A DNA stretch of 64,000 nucleotides from Anaeromicrobium sediminis (GCF_002270055.1 NZ_NIBG01000002.1:1-64000), one strand, 5' to 3'. Shown: positions 7,783 through 18,496, counted from the stretch's first letter. Numbers and translations are program-made. The notes: generated by a model not told the origin, from the letters alone.

Positions 7783-9177
7783 ATGAGATATGAAATAAAT
7801 ATAGAAGAAATGAAAAGGCGTTATCAAATTAAAGATAACAAGATAGGTTTAACTCATAAACCGGGGAAGAGCATAAGTATATTCCCATATACAATAGGTA
7901 GAATTCCTAAAGAGTCTAAACCAAAATTTAAAAATAGTGTAGCTTCGTTTTCTAGAAAAATAGTAAAAAAGACTATGGATAATATGTTTGATGGCGAATT
8001 ATATATGAACAATATACTATCTAATGTGGAGGAAAATGAAGATCCAACAGTATTTAAAAGTATCCTAAATGAAATGTTTTTTAATAAGGATGGAAGCTTA
8101 AATATTTTTCATCCAAAGGTACTAGCTTATATTTACGCCAATGGATATGATAATAAATTAGGTGAATTTATTTATGACGTATTAATAAATGGAGATGAAG
8201 AAACCTACTCTAAAGTAGAAAAAATATATAATACAAAACCTAATAATACATTGATTAAATTATTATTTAATAGCTTAGAAGAGTTAAAGGATAAAAAGAG
8301 CGACAAGCTAACTTATCATAATTGTGTAGATGAAATAAGAAATAGATTTAAAGAAGATTTTCTATTTATAGTAAAGGACCATAAAACATATATAGAAAAC
8401 ATAGAAAGTTTATTGAAATTCTATTATTTTATGTATGTGGCACAAACCGCACTAAAATTTAGAAGGTTCTTTGATGAAGATGAAAATGAAATTGATAAGA
8501 TATACTTTAATCTAGATTGGGAAAATACATCTAGATCAAGGGTCAGCTATGCAGAAGGATGGAGAAAAGTAGAGTCAGCTGTGCATAGTATATTCTCCCA
8601 TGCCAATTGTTTAGAAATATTAAATCATAACAATATGGATAAAGAATTAATCTATGATGATATAAAGAAAATACTAGATAATATGAATGAAGAAGAAGCA
8701 GAGGCTTTTATAGATAATATGGATGAAGTATTAGCAGTATATACGAATAACTTAGAAGATATGGAGTGGGAAAATCTATCTTTAGGAGATAAATACAACC
8801 ACAATAGATTATATAAAAAAGTATATGAATTATTTTCAACGATAGATTATCAATTCAGTGTTTCAAAGCGTAAAGATCTTCATAAAAGATATAGACTGTG
8901 GTTTGAAGAGTTTTGTAAAGAAAACTTCTTAAAAAGTAGAGGTAGATTAGGATTTACATTAAACTTAACAGAGGATTACCTTTTATTTATGACTAGAATC
9001 ATTATAAAAGAAGATGAAAAAATGAAGCTAAAAGACTTCTTTAAAGAATTTGAAAGACGAGGAGTATTTTTAGATCGTGATTCAAGAAAAAATATAACTA
9101 ATTTATTTGATAAGTTAAATATTTTAGAGAAAAAAAGTGATAGTGGAGATGCCCAATATGTTAAGAGAGTTTTATAA
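7783..9177 (+). CDS. dptG: DptG, phosphorothioation-linked restriction protein
   Basis: A 464-residue protein in the middle position of the dptF-dptG-dptH operon, which is the main basis for the name together with its length. It is hydrophilic and mostly helical in appearance, with no P-loop or nuclease motif that I can see, as expected for DptG. It begins two bases after dptF and its 3' end overlaps the start of dptH by about 20 bases. It probably forms part of the restriction complex in the cytoplasm. The family is poorly characterised biochemically. Confidence 0.82.
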   Translation: MRYEINIEEMKRRYQIKDNKIGLTHKPGKSISIFPYTIGRIPKESKPKFKNSVASFSRKIVKKTMDNMFDGELYMNNILSNVEENEDPTVFKSILNEMFFNKDGSLNIFHPKVLAYIYANGYDNKLGEFIYDVLINGDEETYSKVEKIYNTKPNNTLIKLLFNSLEELKDKKSDKLTYHNCVDEIRNRFKEDFLFIVKDHKTYIENIESLLKFYYFMYVAQTALKFRRFFDEDENEIDKIYFNLDWENTSRSRVSYAEGWRKVESAVHSIFSHANCLEILNHNNMDKELIYDDIKKILDNMNEEEAEAFIDNMDEVLAVYTNNLEDMEWENLSLGDKYNHNRLYKKVYELFSTIDYQFSVSKRKDLHKRYRLWFEEFCKENFLKSRGRLGFTLNLTEDYLLFMTRIIIKEDEKMKLKDFFKEFERRGVFLDRDSRKNITNLFDKLNILEKKSDSGDAQYVKRVL

Positions 9178-12100
9178 TTATTTATCTAAGAAAGTAAATG
9201 AATATTTTAATAATGTGGATATAAAAAGCGGAGACAAATTTAATATAGAATTTGAGAAAGAAGAATATGTACAAAATCTATATGAGGAAATAAGAAAAGA
9301 AAACAATGTTGAGGAATTTGAATATAAAGTAAATGAAGGAAGTAAACCTTACAAAACTTATACTATACAAAGTGGAGACGTGAAGATAATAGTAGCTGCC
9401 ACTACTGATAATATAACAGTGGATTTTTTAACAACCCTTAGAAATAAGGTGGGTCTTGATGATGAACAATTTAAGAATACAGCCATATTGTTTATACATC
9501 ATTTAGATTTAGATAGTATCTTAGGAGGAGCCATTAGCTTTAACAAAAAAGGAATGCCATTTCATATAGATACTATAACTAAAGATATTAACAATAAAAT
9601 AGAAAATAGTAACCTTACTAAGGTTGATAAATTAATATTAAAATTAGAATTAAATAATAAGAAAAAGCAATATCATGAAGATAACAATAGTTTATTTCAA
9701 TATACAGAAGTATTAGATGTAATAAACAAAGAAGAAATAAAAAAAGAAGACTATAAAAACTTTAATATCTTTTATGATTCTGGATTAGAATATTTATCAA
9801 AAGAAAAGATTAAAAGTAGATTAGAAGATAACAATAAATACTTTTTGTTAGTAGACAATATTCATAAATACGGAGATGTGGAAAAGGATCTTTACAAGGA
9901 TTTTGATGATTCGGGAGTTGAAACTTTAAAAAGAAGCGATTGGGAAGAAGCCAATTATAAATACATATGTATCTCTATAGATAATAAAAAGAATGATAAA
10001 AAGATTGAATATGAGGAAATGGAAGTTTTATCGGATTCTATAGAAAAGTGGGAATTAGAAGAAGGAGATACTCCTACTAAGAGAAGAGTTAGAAATATTA
10101 TTCTTTTTAATAAAGATAAATTATCAGAAATAAAGGTACAATTTAAATTTAATGACTATTTAAAACAAGCTTATATTACAGAAAATAAAAAAGATGAAGC
10201 TACAGCTAAAGCTTCAGGTAAAAAATTAGAAGTAACTATTGAACATGAGGTTGGAACTACATCTTTCAATAAAATAGAATATGCAGATAAAGATAAAGCT
10301 GGAAAAATTAAAGCGAAATTTAAGTTTAAAATAATTGTCTTAGATCTGGAAAAGGAAAAATTAAATAGTGATATTATAGAATCTGGTTTTAATGTTTATA
10401 TGAAGCCCAAAGGAAATAGATTATTAATTAAAGCAGGCTCTGAAAATATTGTATTTAATTCGGGTGGTACTAATACAAAGGAAATCTCTATAGATGGAAA
10501 TGAAGAAATTATAATAGATGCAGTAGAAGATAAGGTTGTACTTAAAAATAATATTGAATTAGATGAAAATGTTAAAATGTATAACCTTGATCTAATAATA
10601 GGTGAAATAAGAATACCTGTAGCTATAGAAGACGATAAAAGTGCTCCTGTAGTTATAACTTCTCAGAATATATGGAAATTAAAAAGAGAAGAAAGAAAAG
10701 ACTTTAAATTAAAGGGGCAAAAGTTATTATTTAATAATAAAGAATATTTCACATCTGGAGATTTTAGAGAAAATCTAGATAGAGAAAAGACTATTATTCA
10801 AACAGAAGGATTGTTCTTTGAAGAGAGAACAGAAGGAGAATTAAATCCTATAGATATATCCATAAATGAAGAATTAAAAGAAGCTTATTTAAATTTAATT
10901 AGATACTATAAGGTAAATAGTTTGTTACCTAGTTTAGCTTATTATAATGAAGAATTAATAAGATTATCTTCAAACTATATAGATGCATACTTAAATGCTG
11001 TAGATGAAATCATAGAAGGAAAATATATAAGGGGAGATCGCGATAAGAGCTTACTAAAAATTGGTACTGTAAAAAAATCTTATGACGAAGAGGAAATATT
11101 ATTATCTCCTTTATATCCTATGACTGTTATGTATCAGCTTATGGTAAATAAAGAAGTTGATGATGAAAAAATCAATGATGAAATAATAAAGAAACTAAAC
11201 TCACTATATTTAATACCATATTTAGCTTATGGTGATGATGCTATCTACAAACCTGTAGAACAAAGCCATTCAAAGGAATGGAAGTATTATATAAGAAATG
11301 ATATGGATAGATACAAAGGTTCTAGAAAATTTGTATCAAAATTAGTTAAAGAAAAAATAGAAGAGTTTATAAGTCATTTTTCATATTTATTTAGTTTATC
11401 TAAAGAGGCTAGTATGAAGATAAATTTAATTAATATGGGTGATTGCAAAGAAGTATTACAAGGTATATTAGACTACTATATAAGTAGGGGAGAGAAGGAT
11501 AAAGTAGAAAACTTAACTCCTATAGATATAAGTATTTATTCTGATGAAGAATTTAATATCTTTGAACAATTATCCTTTTATAATACGCCTAAAGAAATAA
11601 AAGAAAACCTAGATATAAATATTAGAAAGACTAAAAATTATACAGAAGTAGATATATTAAATGCATATAGAGAAAAGGTTCATTTTTATAGAAAGAATTT
11701 AAATGCAAAAAAATATAATTACGCTCATATTTGTTTTTATGAAATGAATGGATTTGCAAAGGTTAAGCAAGCTCCAATGAGTGATATATCATCAGGAATT
11801 TCTTTAGATGGATTATTATCTGGAATACCATCTAAATTATTAGGTGATGACTATACTACAGGATTTGGTACTAAATTTTTAGACACAGAAAATAAGCTAA
11901 TAGATTTAGCTATTAAGATTAATAGTTTAGCTAAAATAATAGCTAGAGGTGGAACTATTAACAATGAAGAGTCCATTATTACTACTATTAGCAAAGATGG
12001 AAAAAGTGATTTAAATAAAATATATGAATCTTCAAATTGGATTACCTTTGTAGATCCAAAGATAGATCTAAACTTCTTTAAAGATGATGAAGATTCATCA

Positions 12101-14380
12101 GATTTACTAATAATCCATTATAGTGACCAATACACATCATCAAGTGGATATGATGCCATAACAGTTACTAGAAAATCTAATCATTATAAGATTATATTAA
12201 AAGAATTTTTAGATTCAAAGGGTATTGAAGCTAATAATGAACAGATAAAGAATCTAATAAATTGTTTTAATGGAATAAATGGAGATTGGTTACTTAAGTT
12301 AATCTCTGATAGAGGACATTCCACAAAGGAAAAACTAAGTATAATATCGGCTGCAAAGATAGGGCTTGCATACTTTAACCACAAAGATATTGTATGGGTT
12401 CCTATATCTTTAGAAGAAATTTTTAGAGTATCTGGTGGAGCAGGTCTTAAAATATCAGAAGGTTTATTTTCAGTAAAGAATTTACTAGGTAAAGTTAATG
12501 GTTATTACTCAGATGATTTATTATTTGTAGGAATAGAGTTAGTAGATGATGAGGTGAAAGTTCATTACTATCCAGTGGAAGTAAAGAGTGGAGGCAATCC
12601 TAAATATGTAAAGGATAAAGCGTTAATTCAGGTTACTAAGACTAGAAATCATCTAGATAAATTCCTAGTAAATAATGAAGAAAAGCCCTTTGAAAGTAAG
12701 ATATATAGAAACTTTATGATGCAAGTGGTATTAGTAAGTGCTGAAAAAATGAAACTTTATAACATCTGGAAGGAACAAGATTGGGATAAAATAATTAATT
12801 CTGAGATAAGAACTAAACTACTAAGAGATGATTATACAATTAGTAATGATTTAGATAATATTTTAGGTAGAGGGGCCATAATATCTTTTAAAGAACGTGC
12901 ATTTAGAAACACTTGTGAAGTCAAAGAGTTAGAAGAAGATAAATTCTTAGAAATAGAATTACCTGAAGAGGCTGGATATAGACACATAATATCAGATGTG
13001 GAGATACTAAAGAATAGATTTGAAAGTGGAGAATCAGATTTCAGAAAAGAGTTGTTATTAAGTTCAACTTATAAACAAAATAATGGTGAAATTCAAAAAG
13101 ATATAAACACTATGCATTACGAAGAAAGTATTCCAATAGATTTAGAAAGACAAATTGCTTGTGAAGAAAATAAAGCACAAGAATATGAAGAAGCAGTAGA
13201 AGAAAAAATTGTAGAAGAAAAAGAAGAATTAAGACCTATGGAGATTTTATTTGGTCATAATGATTCAAGTGGTAGAGAAATGAAATGGTATCCAACTAAT
13301 ACGGAAAAGACATTCCATACTAATACGGGAATAATAGGTACTATGGGTACAGGTAAAACTCAATTTACTAAATCATTAATATATCAACTATATAAAGAAG
13401 GAAAATATAATGTGGGAGGAAAAACTCCAGGGATCCTTATATTTGACTATAAAGGAGATTATATAGATGATGATTTTGTAGAGGCTACAAATGCTACCGT
13501 ATATGAAATATATAATCTGCCATATAACCCACTGGCATTATTCTTTGGAAGTAACCCAAAACCATTATTACCACTTCATACGGCAAGTGTAATAAAAGAA
13601 ACCATATCAGGAGCATTTAATCTTGGTATAAAGCAACAAAATATGTTAAAAGAAATAATAATGGAAGCTTATACAGAGAGAGGAATTCATAAAGTTAATA
13701 AAGCTACATGGAACAACACACCACCTACTCTTCATGATGTATGTAGAATATATTTAAACAGAGAAGATGTGAAAGAGGATAGCTTATATGCAGCATTAAG
13801 TGATTTAAATGACTTCCAATTATTTGAACCAGATGCTAAACTAACAAAACCATTATTTGGTTTAATAGATGGAGTAACTGTAATTAATTTATCTGGATAT
13901 GATGAAAGTATTCAAAATCTAGTAGTAGCCATAACTTTAGATTTATTCTACACTCAAATGTTAGTTAAAGGTGAAAGTAAGATGGAGAATCAATGTAGAG
14001 AACTTACTAATCTCATATTAGTAGATGAAGCAGATAACTTCTTAAGTAAAAACTTTAATAGTATAAAGAAGATTTTAAAGGAAGGTAGAATGTTTGGTGT
14101 AGGAACTATCTTATCTACTCAGTTACTTAGCCATTTTTCTACTGGAGATAATGAATATGCTAATTATATATTAACTTGGATAGTACACAATGTGTCAGAT
14201 CTAAGTAACAAGGATGTTAAGTTTATATTCAATACAAAGGCAAAGCAGGAAGAAGAAACAATTTACAATAGAATAAAGTCTCTTGAAAAGCATCATAGTT
14301 TAGTTAAGTTTGGACATGAGAATAGACCAATAGGTATTAAGGATAGAGCTTATTGGGAAATAAGAAGAGATGAAAAATAG
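9158..14380 (+). CDS. dptH: DptH, large HerA/FtsK-like ATPase of the restriction complex
   Basis: About 1740 residues, a size typical of DptH (DndH). The long N-terminal part has no motif that I recognise. The C-terminal 400 residues form a HerA/FtsK-like ATPase with Walker A 'GTMGTGKTQFTKS' and Walker B 'LILVDEAD', followed by 'ILSTQLLSHF'. Longer GTG-initiated forms exist, but the ATG at 9158 has GGAG ten bases upstream, so I take it as the start; it overlaps the end of dptG. The protein is thought to be the motor, and possibly the nuclease partner, that acts on unmodified DNA. A clear terminator follows at 14390. Confidence 0.88.
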   Translation: MLREFYNYLSKKVNEYFNNVDIKSGDKFNIEFEKEEYVQNLYEEIRKENNVEEFEYKVNEGSKPYKTYTIQSGDVKIIVAATTDNITVDFLTTLRNKVGLDDEQFKNTAILFIHHLDLDSILGGAISFNKKGMPFHIDTITKDINNKIENSNLTKVDKLILKLELNNKKKQYHEDNNSLFQYTEVLDVINKEEIKKEDYKNFNIFYDSGLEYLSKEKIKSRLEDNNKYFLLVDNIHKYGDVEKDLYKDFDDSGVETLKRSDWEEANYKYICISIDNKKNDKKIEYEEMEVLSDSIEKWELEEGDTPTKRRVRNIILFNKDKLSEIKVQFKFNDYLKQAYITENKKDEATAKASGKKLEVTIEHEVGTTSFNKIEYADKDKAGKIKAKFKFKIIVLDLEKEKLNSDIIESGFNVYMKPKGNRLLIKAGSENIVFNSGGTNTKEISIDGNEEIIIDAVEDKVVLKNNIELDENVKMYNLDLIIGEIRIPVAIEDDKSAPVVITSQNIWKLKREERKDFKLKGQKLLFNNKEYFTSGDFRENLDREKTIIQTEGLFFEERTEGELNPIDISINEELKEAYLNLIRYYKVNSLLPSLAYYNEELIRLSSNYIDAYLNAVDEIIEGKYIRGDRDKSLLKIGTVKKSYDEEEILLSPLYPMTVMYQLMVNKEVDDEKINDEIIKKLNSLYLIPYLAYGDDAIYKPVEQSHSKEWKYYIRNDMDRYKGSRKFVSKLVKEKIEEFISHFSYLFSLSKEASMKINLINMGDCKEVLQGILDYYISRGEKDKVENLTPIDISIYSDEEFNIFEQLSFYNTPKEIKENLDINIRKTKNYTEVDILNAYREKVHFYRKNLNAKKYNYAHICFYEMNGFAKVKQAPMSDISSGISLDGLLSGIPSKLLGDDYTTGFGTKFLDTENKLIDLAIKINSLAKIIARGGTINNEESIITTISKDGKSDLNKIYESSNWITFVDPKIDLNFFKDDEDSSDLLIIHYSDQYTSSSGYDAITVTRKSNHYKIILKEFLDSKGIEANNEQIKNLINCFNGINGDWLLKLISDRGHSTKEKLSIISAAKIGLAYFNHKDIVWVPISLEEIFRVSGGAGLKISEGLFSVKNLLGKVNGYYSDDLLFVGIELVDDEVKVHYYPVEVKSGGNPKYVKDKALIQVTKTRNHLDKFLVNNEEKPFESKIYRNFMMQVVLVSAEKMKLYNIWKEQDWDKIINSEIRTKLLRDDYTISNDLDNILGRGAIISFKERAFRNTCEVKELEEDKFLEIELPEEAGYRHIISDVEILKNRFESGESDFRKELLLSSTYKQNNGEIQKDINTMHYEESIPIDLERQIACEENKAQEYEEAVEEKIVEEKEELRPMEILFGHNDSSGREMKWYPTNTEKTFHTNTGIIGTMGTGKTQFTKSLIYQLYKEGKYNVGGKTPGILIFDYKGDYIDDDFVEATNATVYEIYNLPYNPLALFFGSNPKPLLPLHTASVIKETISGAFNLGIKQQNMLKEIIMEAYTERGIHKVNKATWNNTPPTLHDVCRIYLNREDVKEDSLYAALSDLNDFQLFEPDAKLTKPLFGLIDGVTVINLSGYDESIQNLVVAITLDLFYTQMLVKGESKMENQCRELTNLILVDEADNFLSKNFNSIKKILKEGRMFGVGTILSTQLLSHFSTGDNEYANYILTWIVHNVSDLSNKDVKFIFNTKAKQEEETIYNRIKSLEKHHSLVKFGHENRPIGIKDRAYWEIRRDEK

Positions 14381-14389
14381 GAAATGATA

Positions 14390-14425
14390 AAAGTGATTAG
14401 TAGATATATACTGCTAATCACTTTT
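14390..14425 (+). terminator. Terminator of the dptFGH operon
   Basis: AAAGTGATTAGTAG…CTGCTAATCACTTTT: a stem of about 14 bp with one mismatch and an A/T-rich loop, ending in T residues. Confidence 0.8.
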
Positions 14426-14529
14426 CCATAAGTGAATAAAGTGTTTATTGAATTGTATATAAGCGTATAAACATGAAAGAGTCATTAGATAGACTATTTA
14501 TTTTAAAATTAATATAGAGGGGGAAGGGA

Positions 14530-15936
14530 ATGAGTAATAAAATTAAATTTCTAGAATTTTTAGATGGATATGAAGAAATTGATGTATTTGAAGATAATGA
14601 TGAGATAAGAGTGGAATTCTATGAAATTTCATTGATAATAAGATATGACATAAAAAAAGATACTTTGGATATATTCTCAAGTTTTGTATATGACCATGAC
14701 GAAGAACTTGAAACACTAAAATTACATTTGGATGCTCAATACAGAACTATTATAATATCTCAATTATTTTTCGGATTTTTCAACAAAAAACCAGAGGAAC
14801 TTTCTACTTTTTCATTAGGTTGCCCTTTTGATGAGAATGAAATAGGCTATACTAATGTAGATTTCAATATTGATTTACTAGATAAGTTAGTCAATCATTT
14901 GAAAAATAATGTTTATAAACCAGAGATATTTAATATAGGTAAGTTAAATTTTCCAGTAGAATATCAATTGTATTTAGAAATAAAAGAGAATATTTCTAGA
15001 ATGAAAAATGATTTATTTCTACAATTTGCTAAAAATAACAATTTCAAATCTGTAATGTCAATGAAAAATGCATTTTCATTTTTACAAAATATTTCTGATG
15101 TAGACGAAGATTTTATACAAATTAATGATAACAAGACTATTTTACTAGGCCCTACCACGGTAGATCCATTTATCATTTTTAATAAAGAAAAATACTGTGA
15201 AATTGAAAAAATATATGATGGTATTAATTATTTTATATCAAGTGTAGCTGAAAGCCATATAGCTGTGAATAAAAAATTAGTGTCAATTTGTAAAAACTTA
15301 TTTTTTGATTTAGGGGAAGATATAAATTATTATACTGATTCTAATACTATGTTATGCATGAAAGGCGATAGTTTTTGGACAATTATTATGTTAATCAAGA
15401 ATCCAAAAGAATGCATCATAAATGAACATACATTGATTAAGAAAATGCACAAAAACTTTAATCTTTGTTTTACGAATTTTAAATTTTACAAGAATAACAT
15501 TGATTTATATAAGTTAACAGCAGAAGAATTTGAACATTTATGTAAAAAGTTTTTAGACTTAAAAGGTTTTAAAGATGTAAGGTTGATAGGAAAAACAACA
15601 GCTGCTGATGGAGGAAGAGATATTGAGGCCTTTGAAGAGTATAATACTTTGTTCGGTGTGGAAAAGCGAAAATGGATTTTTCAGTGTAAAAGAACAGATA
15701 AAAGTATTTCTAAGAAAGAATTATCTGATATACACATGTTATTAGATGAATATAATGCTGATTGTTATGGTTTATTGTCAACGTCATCTCTTTCACCTAG
15801 TGCAATAGACCGTATTAATACTATTCGTAAAAAGTATAACAAACTCATACAATATTATGATGGTAAAAATTTAGAAATTGAATTAGAAAAATATCCTCAA
15901 TTAATGGAAATATATAATTTAAAGGAGATAATATAA
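14530..15936 (+). CDS. Mrr-type restriction endonuclease
   Basis: A 468-residue protein with a strong ribosome site (AGAGGGGGAAGGGA) directly before the ATG. Residues 1-330 are of unknown type. The C-terminal 130 residues carry the Mrr-cat fold signature: 'LTAEEFEHLCKKFLDL', then 'ADGGRDIEAF' and 'WIFQCKR', giving the E…D…QxK catalytic set of PD-(D/E)xK nucleases. Mrr-like enzymes cut modified or foreign DNA. Its place between the dpt and dnd halves suggests a defence role, but it has its own promoter region after the dpt terminator. Whether it reads phosphorothioate DNA is not visible in the sequence. Confidence 0.8.
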   Translation: MSNKIKFLEFLDGYEEIDVFEDNDEIRVEFYEISLIIRYDIKKDTLDIFSSFVYDHDEELETLKLHLDAQYRTIIISQLFFGFFNKKPEELSTFSLGCPFDENEIGYTNVDFNIDLLDKLVNHLKNNVYKPEIFNIGKLNFPVEYQLYLEIKENISRMKNDLFLQFAKNNNFKSVMSMKNAFSFLQNISDVDEDFIQINDNKTILLGPTTVDPFIIFNKEKYCEIEKIYDGINYFISSVAESHIAVNKKLVSICKNLFFDLGEDINYYTDSNTMLCMKGDSFWTIIMLIKNPKECIINEHTLIKKMHKNFNLCFTNFKFYKNNIDLYKLTAEEFEHLCKKFLDLKGFKDVRLIGKTTAADGGRDIEAFEEYNTLFGVEKRKWIFQCKRTDKSISKKELSDIHMLLDEYNADCYGLLSTSSLSPSAIDRINTIRKKYNKLIQYYDGKNLEIELEKYPQLMEIYNLKEII

Positions 15937-16276
15937 CTTTATCCTATATGTTGATAGTGTGGTCAGGACAAATTGATAAATACATAGTTTAGATAAAGAT
16001 ACATTCTTGGTAGAGGGAGAGAAATCAGGTAACTAAGTTTTTTATAGGATATGATATTAGAAATTTTAAGAGCAACTAGGTAATGATAATAAAGCATTAT
16101 TTGATAAAAATTCTATTTTAAGTTTAGACACGAGAATAGGTTGGTAAGTATGCGATTTATTACAAATGCATATGAGAAATAAATAAAAAATAATTAGTAA
16201 TATGTTAACATTACTAGTTATTTTAGATAATTGAACAATAATTGTAGAAAAAAATCAGAAAATAACAAAAAACATA

Positions 16277-16305
16277 TTTACAATATAAGGGATTGATGGT
16301 AATAT
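16277..16305 (+). promoter_or_regulatory. Candidate promoter in the Mrr-ATPase gap
   Basis: TTTACA (16277-16282), 17 bases, TAATAT (16300-16305). It lies at the head of the structured leader that ends with the terminator at 16471. Nothing was found in 15937-16270 beyond AT-rich sequence and one TGTTAACAT box. Confidence 0.45.
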
Positions 16306-16412
16306 ATAACCATAAAGTCTGAAGGGTCTCATGGCAAAGCCTGTGGGAACAGAATATTCAGAAGAGAGCTAATACTATATATAATATTGTAAATAATATA
16401 ACTAATGGTTAT
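16306..16412 (+). ncRNA. Candidate structured leader or small RNA
   Basis: ATAACCAT (16306-16313) can pair with ATGGTTAT (16405-16412). Inside, TCTGAA pairs with TTCAGA, enclosing CATGGC-AAA-GCCTGTG. A terminator follows at 16471. I recognise no known riboswitch class. If transcription starts near 16312 the outer stem would be partly lost, so the fold is tentative. Confidence 0.3.
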
Positions 16413-16449
16413 TTATATCTAGGTTGTATATTTAGGTTTTCTGAAATTC

Positions 16450-16497
16450 TGTTAACATATATGTCTATAGAGGTCTACTTTGGTAGATCTTTTTTTA
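16450..16497 (+). terminator. TGTTAACAT box plus terminator, module 1
   Basis: TCTGTTAACAT is followed 12 bases later by the hairpin AGGTCTAC-TTTG-GTAGATCT and a T-tract. The same arrangement recurs at 16595-16643, directly before the ATPase gene. Confidence 0.65.
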
Positions 16498-16594
16498 GTT
16501 ATGTTAATAGAGAAAACTAAATGTATAATGCAGAGATATTAAATCTATGTGATATTGTTATATTTGTAATATAAATTAAAGCTCTTTGGATTTC

Positions 16595-16643
16595 TGTTAA
16601 CATAAATGCTTGAAAGATCTGTAGACTACAGATCTTTTTTTTT
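16595..16643 (+). terminator. TGTTAACAT box plus terminator, module 2
   Basis: TGTTAACAT at 16595 is followed by the hairpin AGATCTGTAG-A-CTACAGATCT (16615-16635) and eight T. It sits 50 bases before the ATPase start, so transcripts from upstream would have to read through it; this suggests attenuation or strict insulation. Confidence 0.65.
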
Positions 16644-16693
16644 GGAGCTATATGTTAGAGGCAATAGACAATAATCTAAGGAGGCAAAATTTT

Positions 16694-18496
16694 ATGAAAA
16701 AAGAAATCGTTAATGAAAATTTAAAAGTGGAAACAAGTAATAGTAAAGAAGTAGAGGAAAAGGCTTTAATAAAGCCACAAAGATTGTACGAATCTTTAAG
16801 ACACGCAGAATATAGTTTCGAGAGTGGAATAGGGGAAATTACAGATAATTCTATTGAATCTGGAGCTAATAAAATATGGATTAATATAGAGGTAGAAAAT
16901 CATAAATTTGAAAAAAAAGGTAGAAGTAGAAAAACCGATATAGTTAAAGAAGTTGCAATTATTGATAATGGACAAGGTATGACAGAAGAGGTACATCATA
17001 AATGTTTAGTATTAGGAGAAACATGTCGTGAGTTACCTAGAAGTGGAGGTAAATTAGGGATTGGCAAGTTTGGCGTGGGATTGACTTTAGGTGGAATATC
17101 ACTTGCAAGACGTATAGAAGTTTATACAAGGAATAGCAGGAATGAAGATTTCAAATATACGTATATAGATTTAGATGATATAAGACAGGATAAATTACAT
17201 GGAATACCTAAGCCTGTATTAAGAGAGCCATCTGAAAAATATAAAGAATATTTAAAAAATTCCACAGGAACAATAATAATTTTGAAAAAATGTGACCGTT
17301 TACAATATGACATGGTAAAAAGTGAGCCAATAAATGCATCGGAGCATATTAGTGGATTATCTAATTTTATAGGAAGAACATATAGGAAATTTATTTATAG
17401 TGGAATTGAAATAATGTTAAATGAAGAAAAGGTATATTTACATGATCCATTATATCTTATAGGTCCAACTAAATTTGACTCTAAAGATGGAATGGATCTA
17501 AAAGCAGAAGAAAAAGGTGAAACTACTCTAAATTTAGAAATTCCTAATTCTAATGGAGAATTTGCAGAAGTTAAAATAAAAATGTCGTTATTACCTGAAC
17601 AATGGCGTTTGGTAAGAGGTGATGGTGGTAATGATTTTGCTAAAAAAAGGAAAATAGACAAAAATGAAGGTATATCAATATTAAGAGCAGGTAGAGAAGT
17701 ACTCTATGGAAAAGTACCTTATATTATAGGAATGAAAGGTACGGCTAAATATGAAAAAATAGATCGTTTTTGGGGATGTGAAATTTCTTTTCCGGCTGAA
17801 CTAGATGAATATTTTACAGTGCGTTATATAAAGCGTGGAGCAGAACCTATTCCTTCGTTAAGAGATAAAATTAGACAAGTTATAGCCCCTGTAGTAGAGA
17901 GTTTAAGAAAAGAAATTCAAGCTAAAATGAAAAAAACAAAAGCTGAAAATGGAAGTAAAGCAGGCATATTTGATTCTTCTGAAGAAATCATGAAAAATGC
18001 ATCTTCAGTTTTAGCAAAAGGAAGAAAAGGGACTGATTTGAGTGAACAAGAAGCAGATAAAAGAATAAATAGAATAATAAATGAAGTAATTACTAAAGGT
18101 GAAAATGAGGAAGAAGTTAATAAAAAACGATTAATAAAAAAACAAGAAATCGAGAATAAACCATACAAAATAGAGCCAGTAAGTTATCCTCAAAATATAT
18201 TTTTTGAAACTGAACATATTTTAGGAAAGTTAATTATCAAATTAAATATAAACCATCCATTTTATCAAAAGGTTTTTGTACCGATATGTGGAGACATAGA
18301 GAATGACACGGAATCAGAAAGTGAAGAACTTGATAATATCATACAAAAACAAAAAATTAGAGATGCTATTATGTTATTAATACTAAGCTATGGAAAATCT
18401 GAATCAATATTTGATAATAATGATGATTTTCTTAGGAATTTAAGATTTCAATGGGGGACAGCTTTAGCAACTGCAATAAATCAAATGGAAGGATAA
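16694..18496 (+). CDS. MORC-like GHKL ATPase
   Basis: A 600-residue protein from the ATG at 16694, which has AAGGAGG nine bases upstream; the in-frame ATG at 16652 overlaps the region after the terminator and lacks a ribosome site. The N-terminal 200 residues carry the Bergerat-fold ATP site: 'GEITDNSIESGA' (N box), 'IIDNGQGM' (G1) and 'GKLGIGKFGVGL' (G2). That pattern fits the Hsp90/MutL/MORC group more than sensor kinases. Residues 380-520 are charged and probably coiled. MORC-like ATPases are recurrent in bacterial defence islands; a role in sensing or compacting foreign DNA is inferred from context only. The next gene starts 69 bases downstream. Confidence 0.75.
   Translation: MKKEIVNENLKVETSNSKEVEEKALIKPQRLYESLRHAEYSFESGIGEITDNSIESGANKIWINIEVENHKFEKKGRSRKTDIVKEVAIIDNGQGMTEEVHHKCLVLGETCRELPRSGGKLGIGKFGVGLTLGGISLARRIEVYTRNSRNEDFKYTYIDLDDIRQDKLHGIPKPVLREPSEKYKEYLKNSTGTIIILKKCDRLQYDMVKSEPINASEHISGLSNFIGRTYRKFIYSGIEIMLNEEKVYLHDPLYLIGPTKFDSKDGMDLKAEEKGETTLNLEIPNSNGEFAEVKIKMSLLPEQWRLVRGDGGNDFAKKRKIDKNEGISILRAGREVLYGKVPYIIGMKGTAKYEKIDRFWGCEISFPAELDEYFTVRYIKRGAEPIPSLRDKIRQVIAPVVESLRKEIQAKMKKTKAENGSKAGIFDSSEEIMKNASSVLAKGRKGTDLSEQEADKRINRIINEVITKGENEEEVNKKRLIKKQEIENKPYKIEPVSYPQNIFFETEHILGKLIIKLNINHPFYQKVFVPICGDIENDTESESEELDNIIQKQKIRDAIMLLILSYGKSESIFDNNDDFLRNLRFQWGTALATAINQMEG

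Noticed and set aside
12184-12384. Short ORFs opposite dptH and other large genes
   Set aside because: They lack ribosome sites and lie inside well-supported coding sequences.
16306-16412. Known riboswitch (cyclic di-GMP or similar)
   Set aside because: The short CATGGC-AAA-GCC core superficially recalls such elements, but the conserved bases and neighbouring helices of classes I know are not present.
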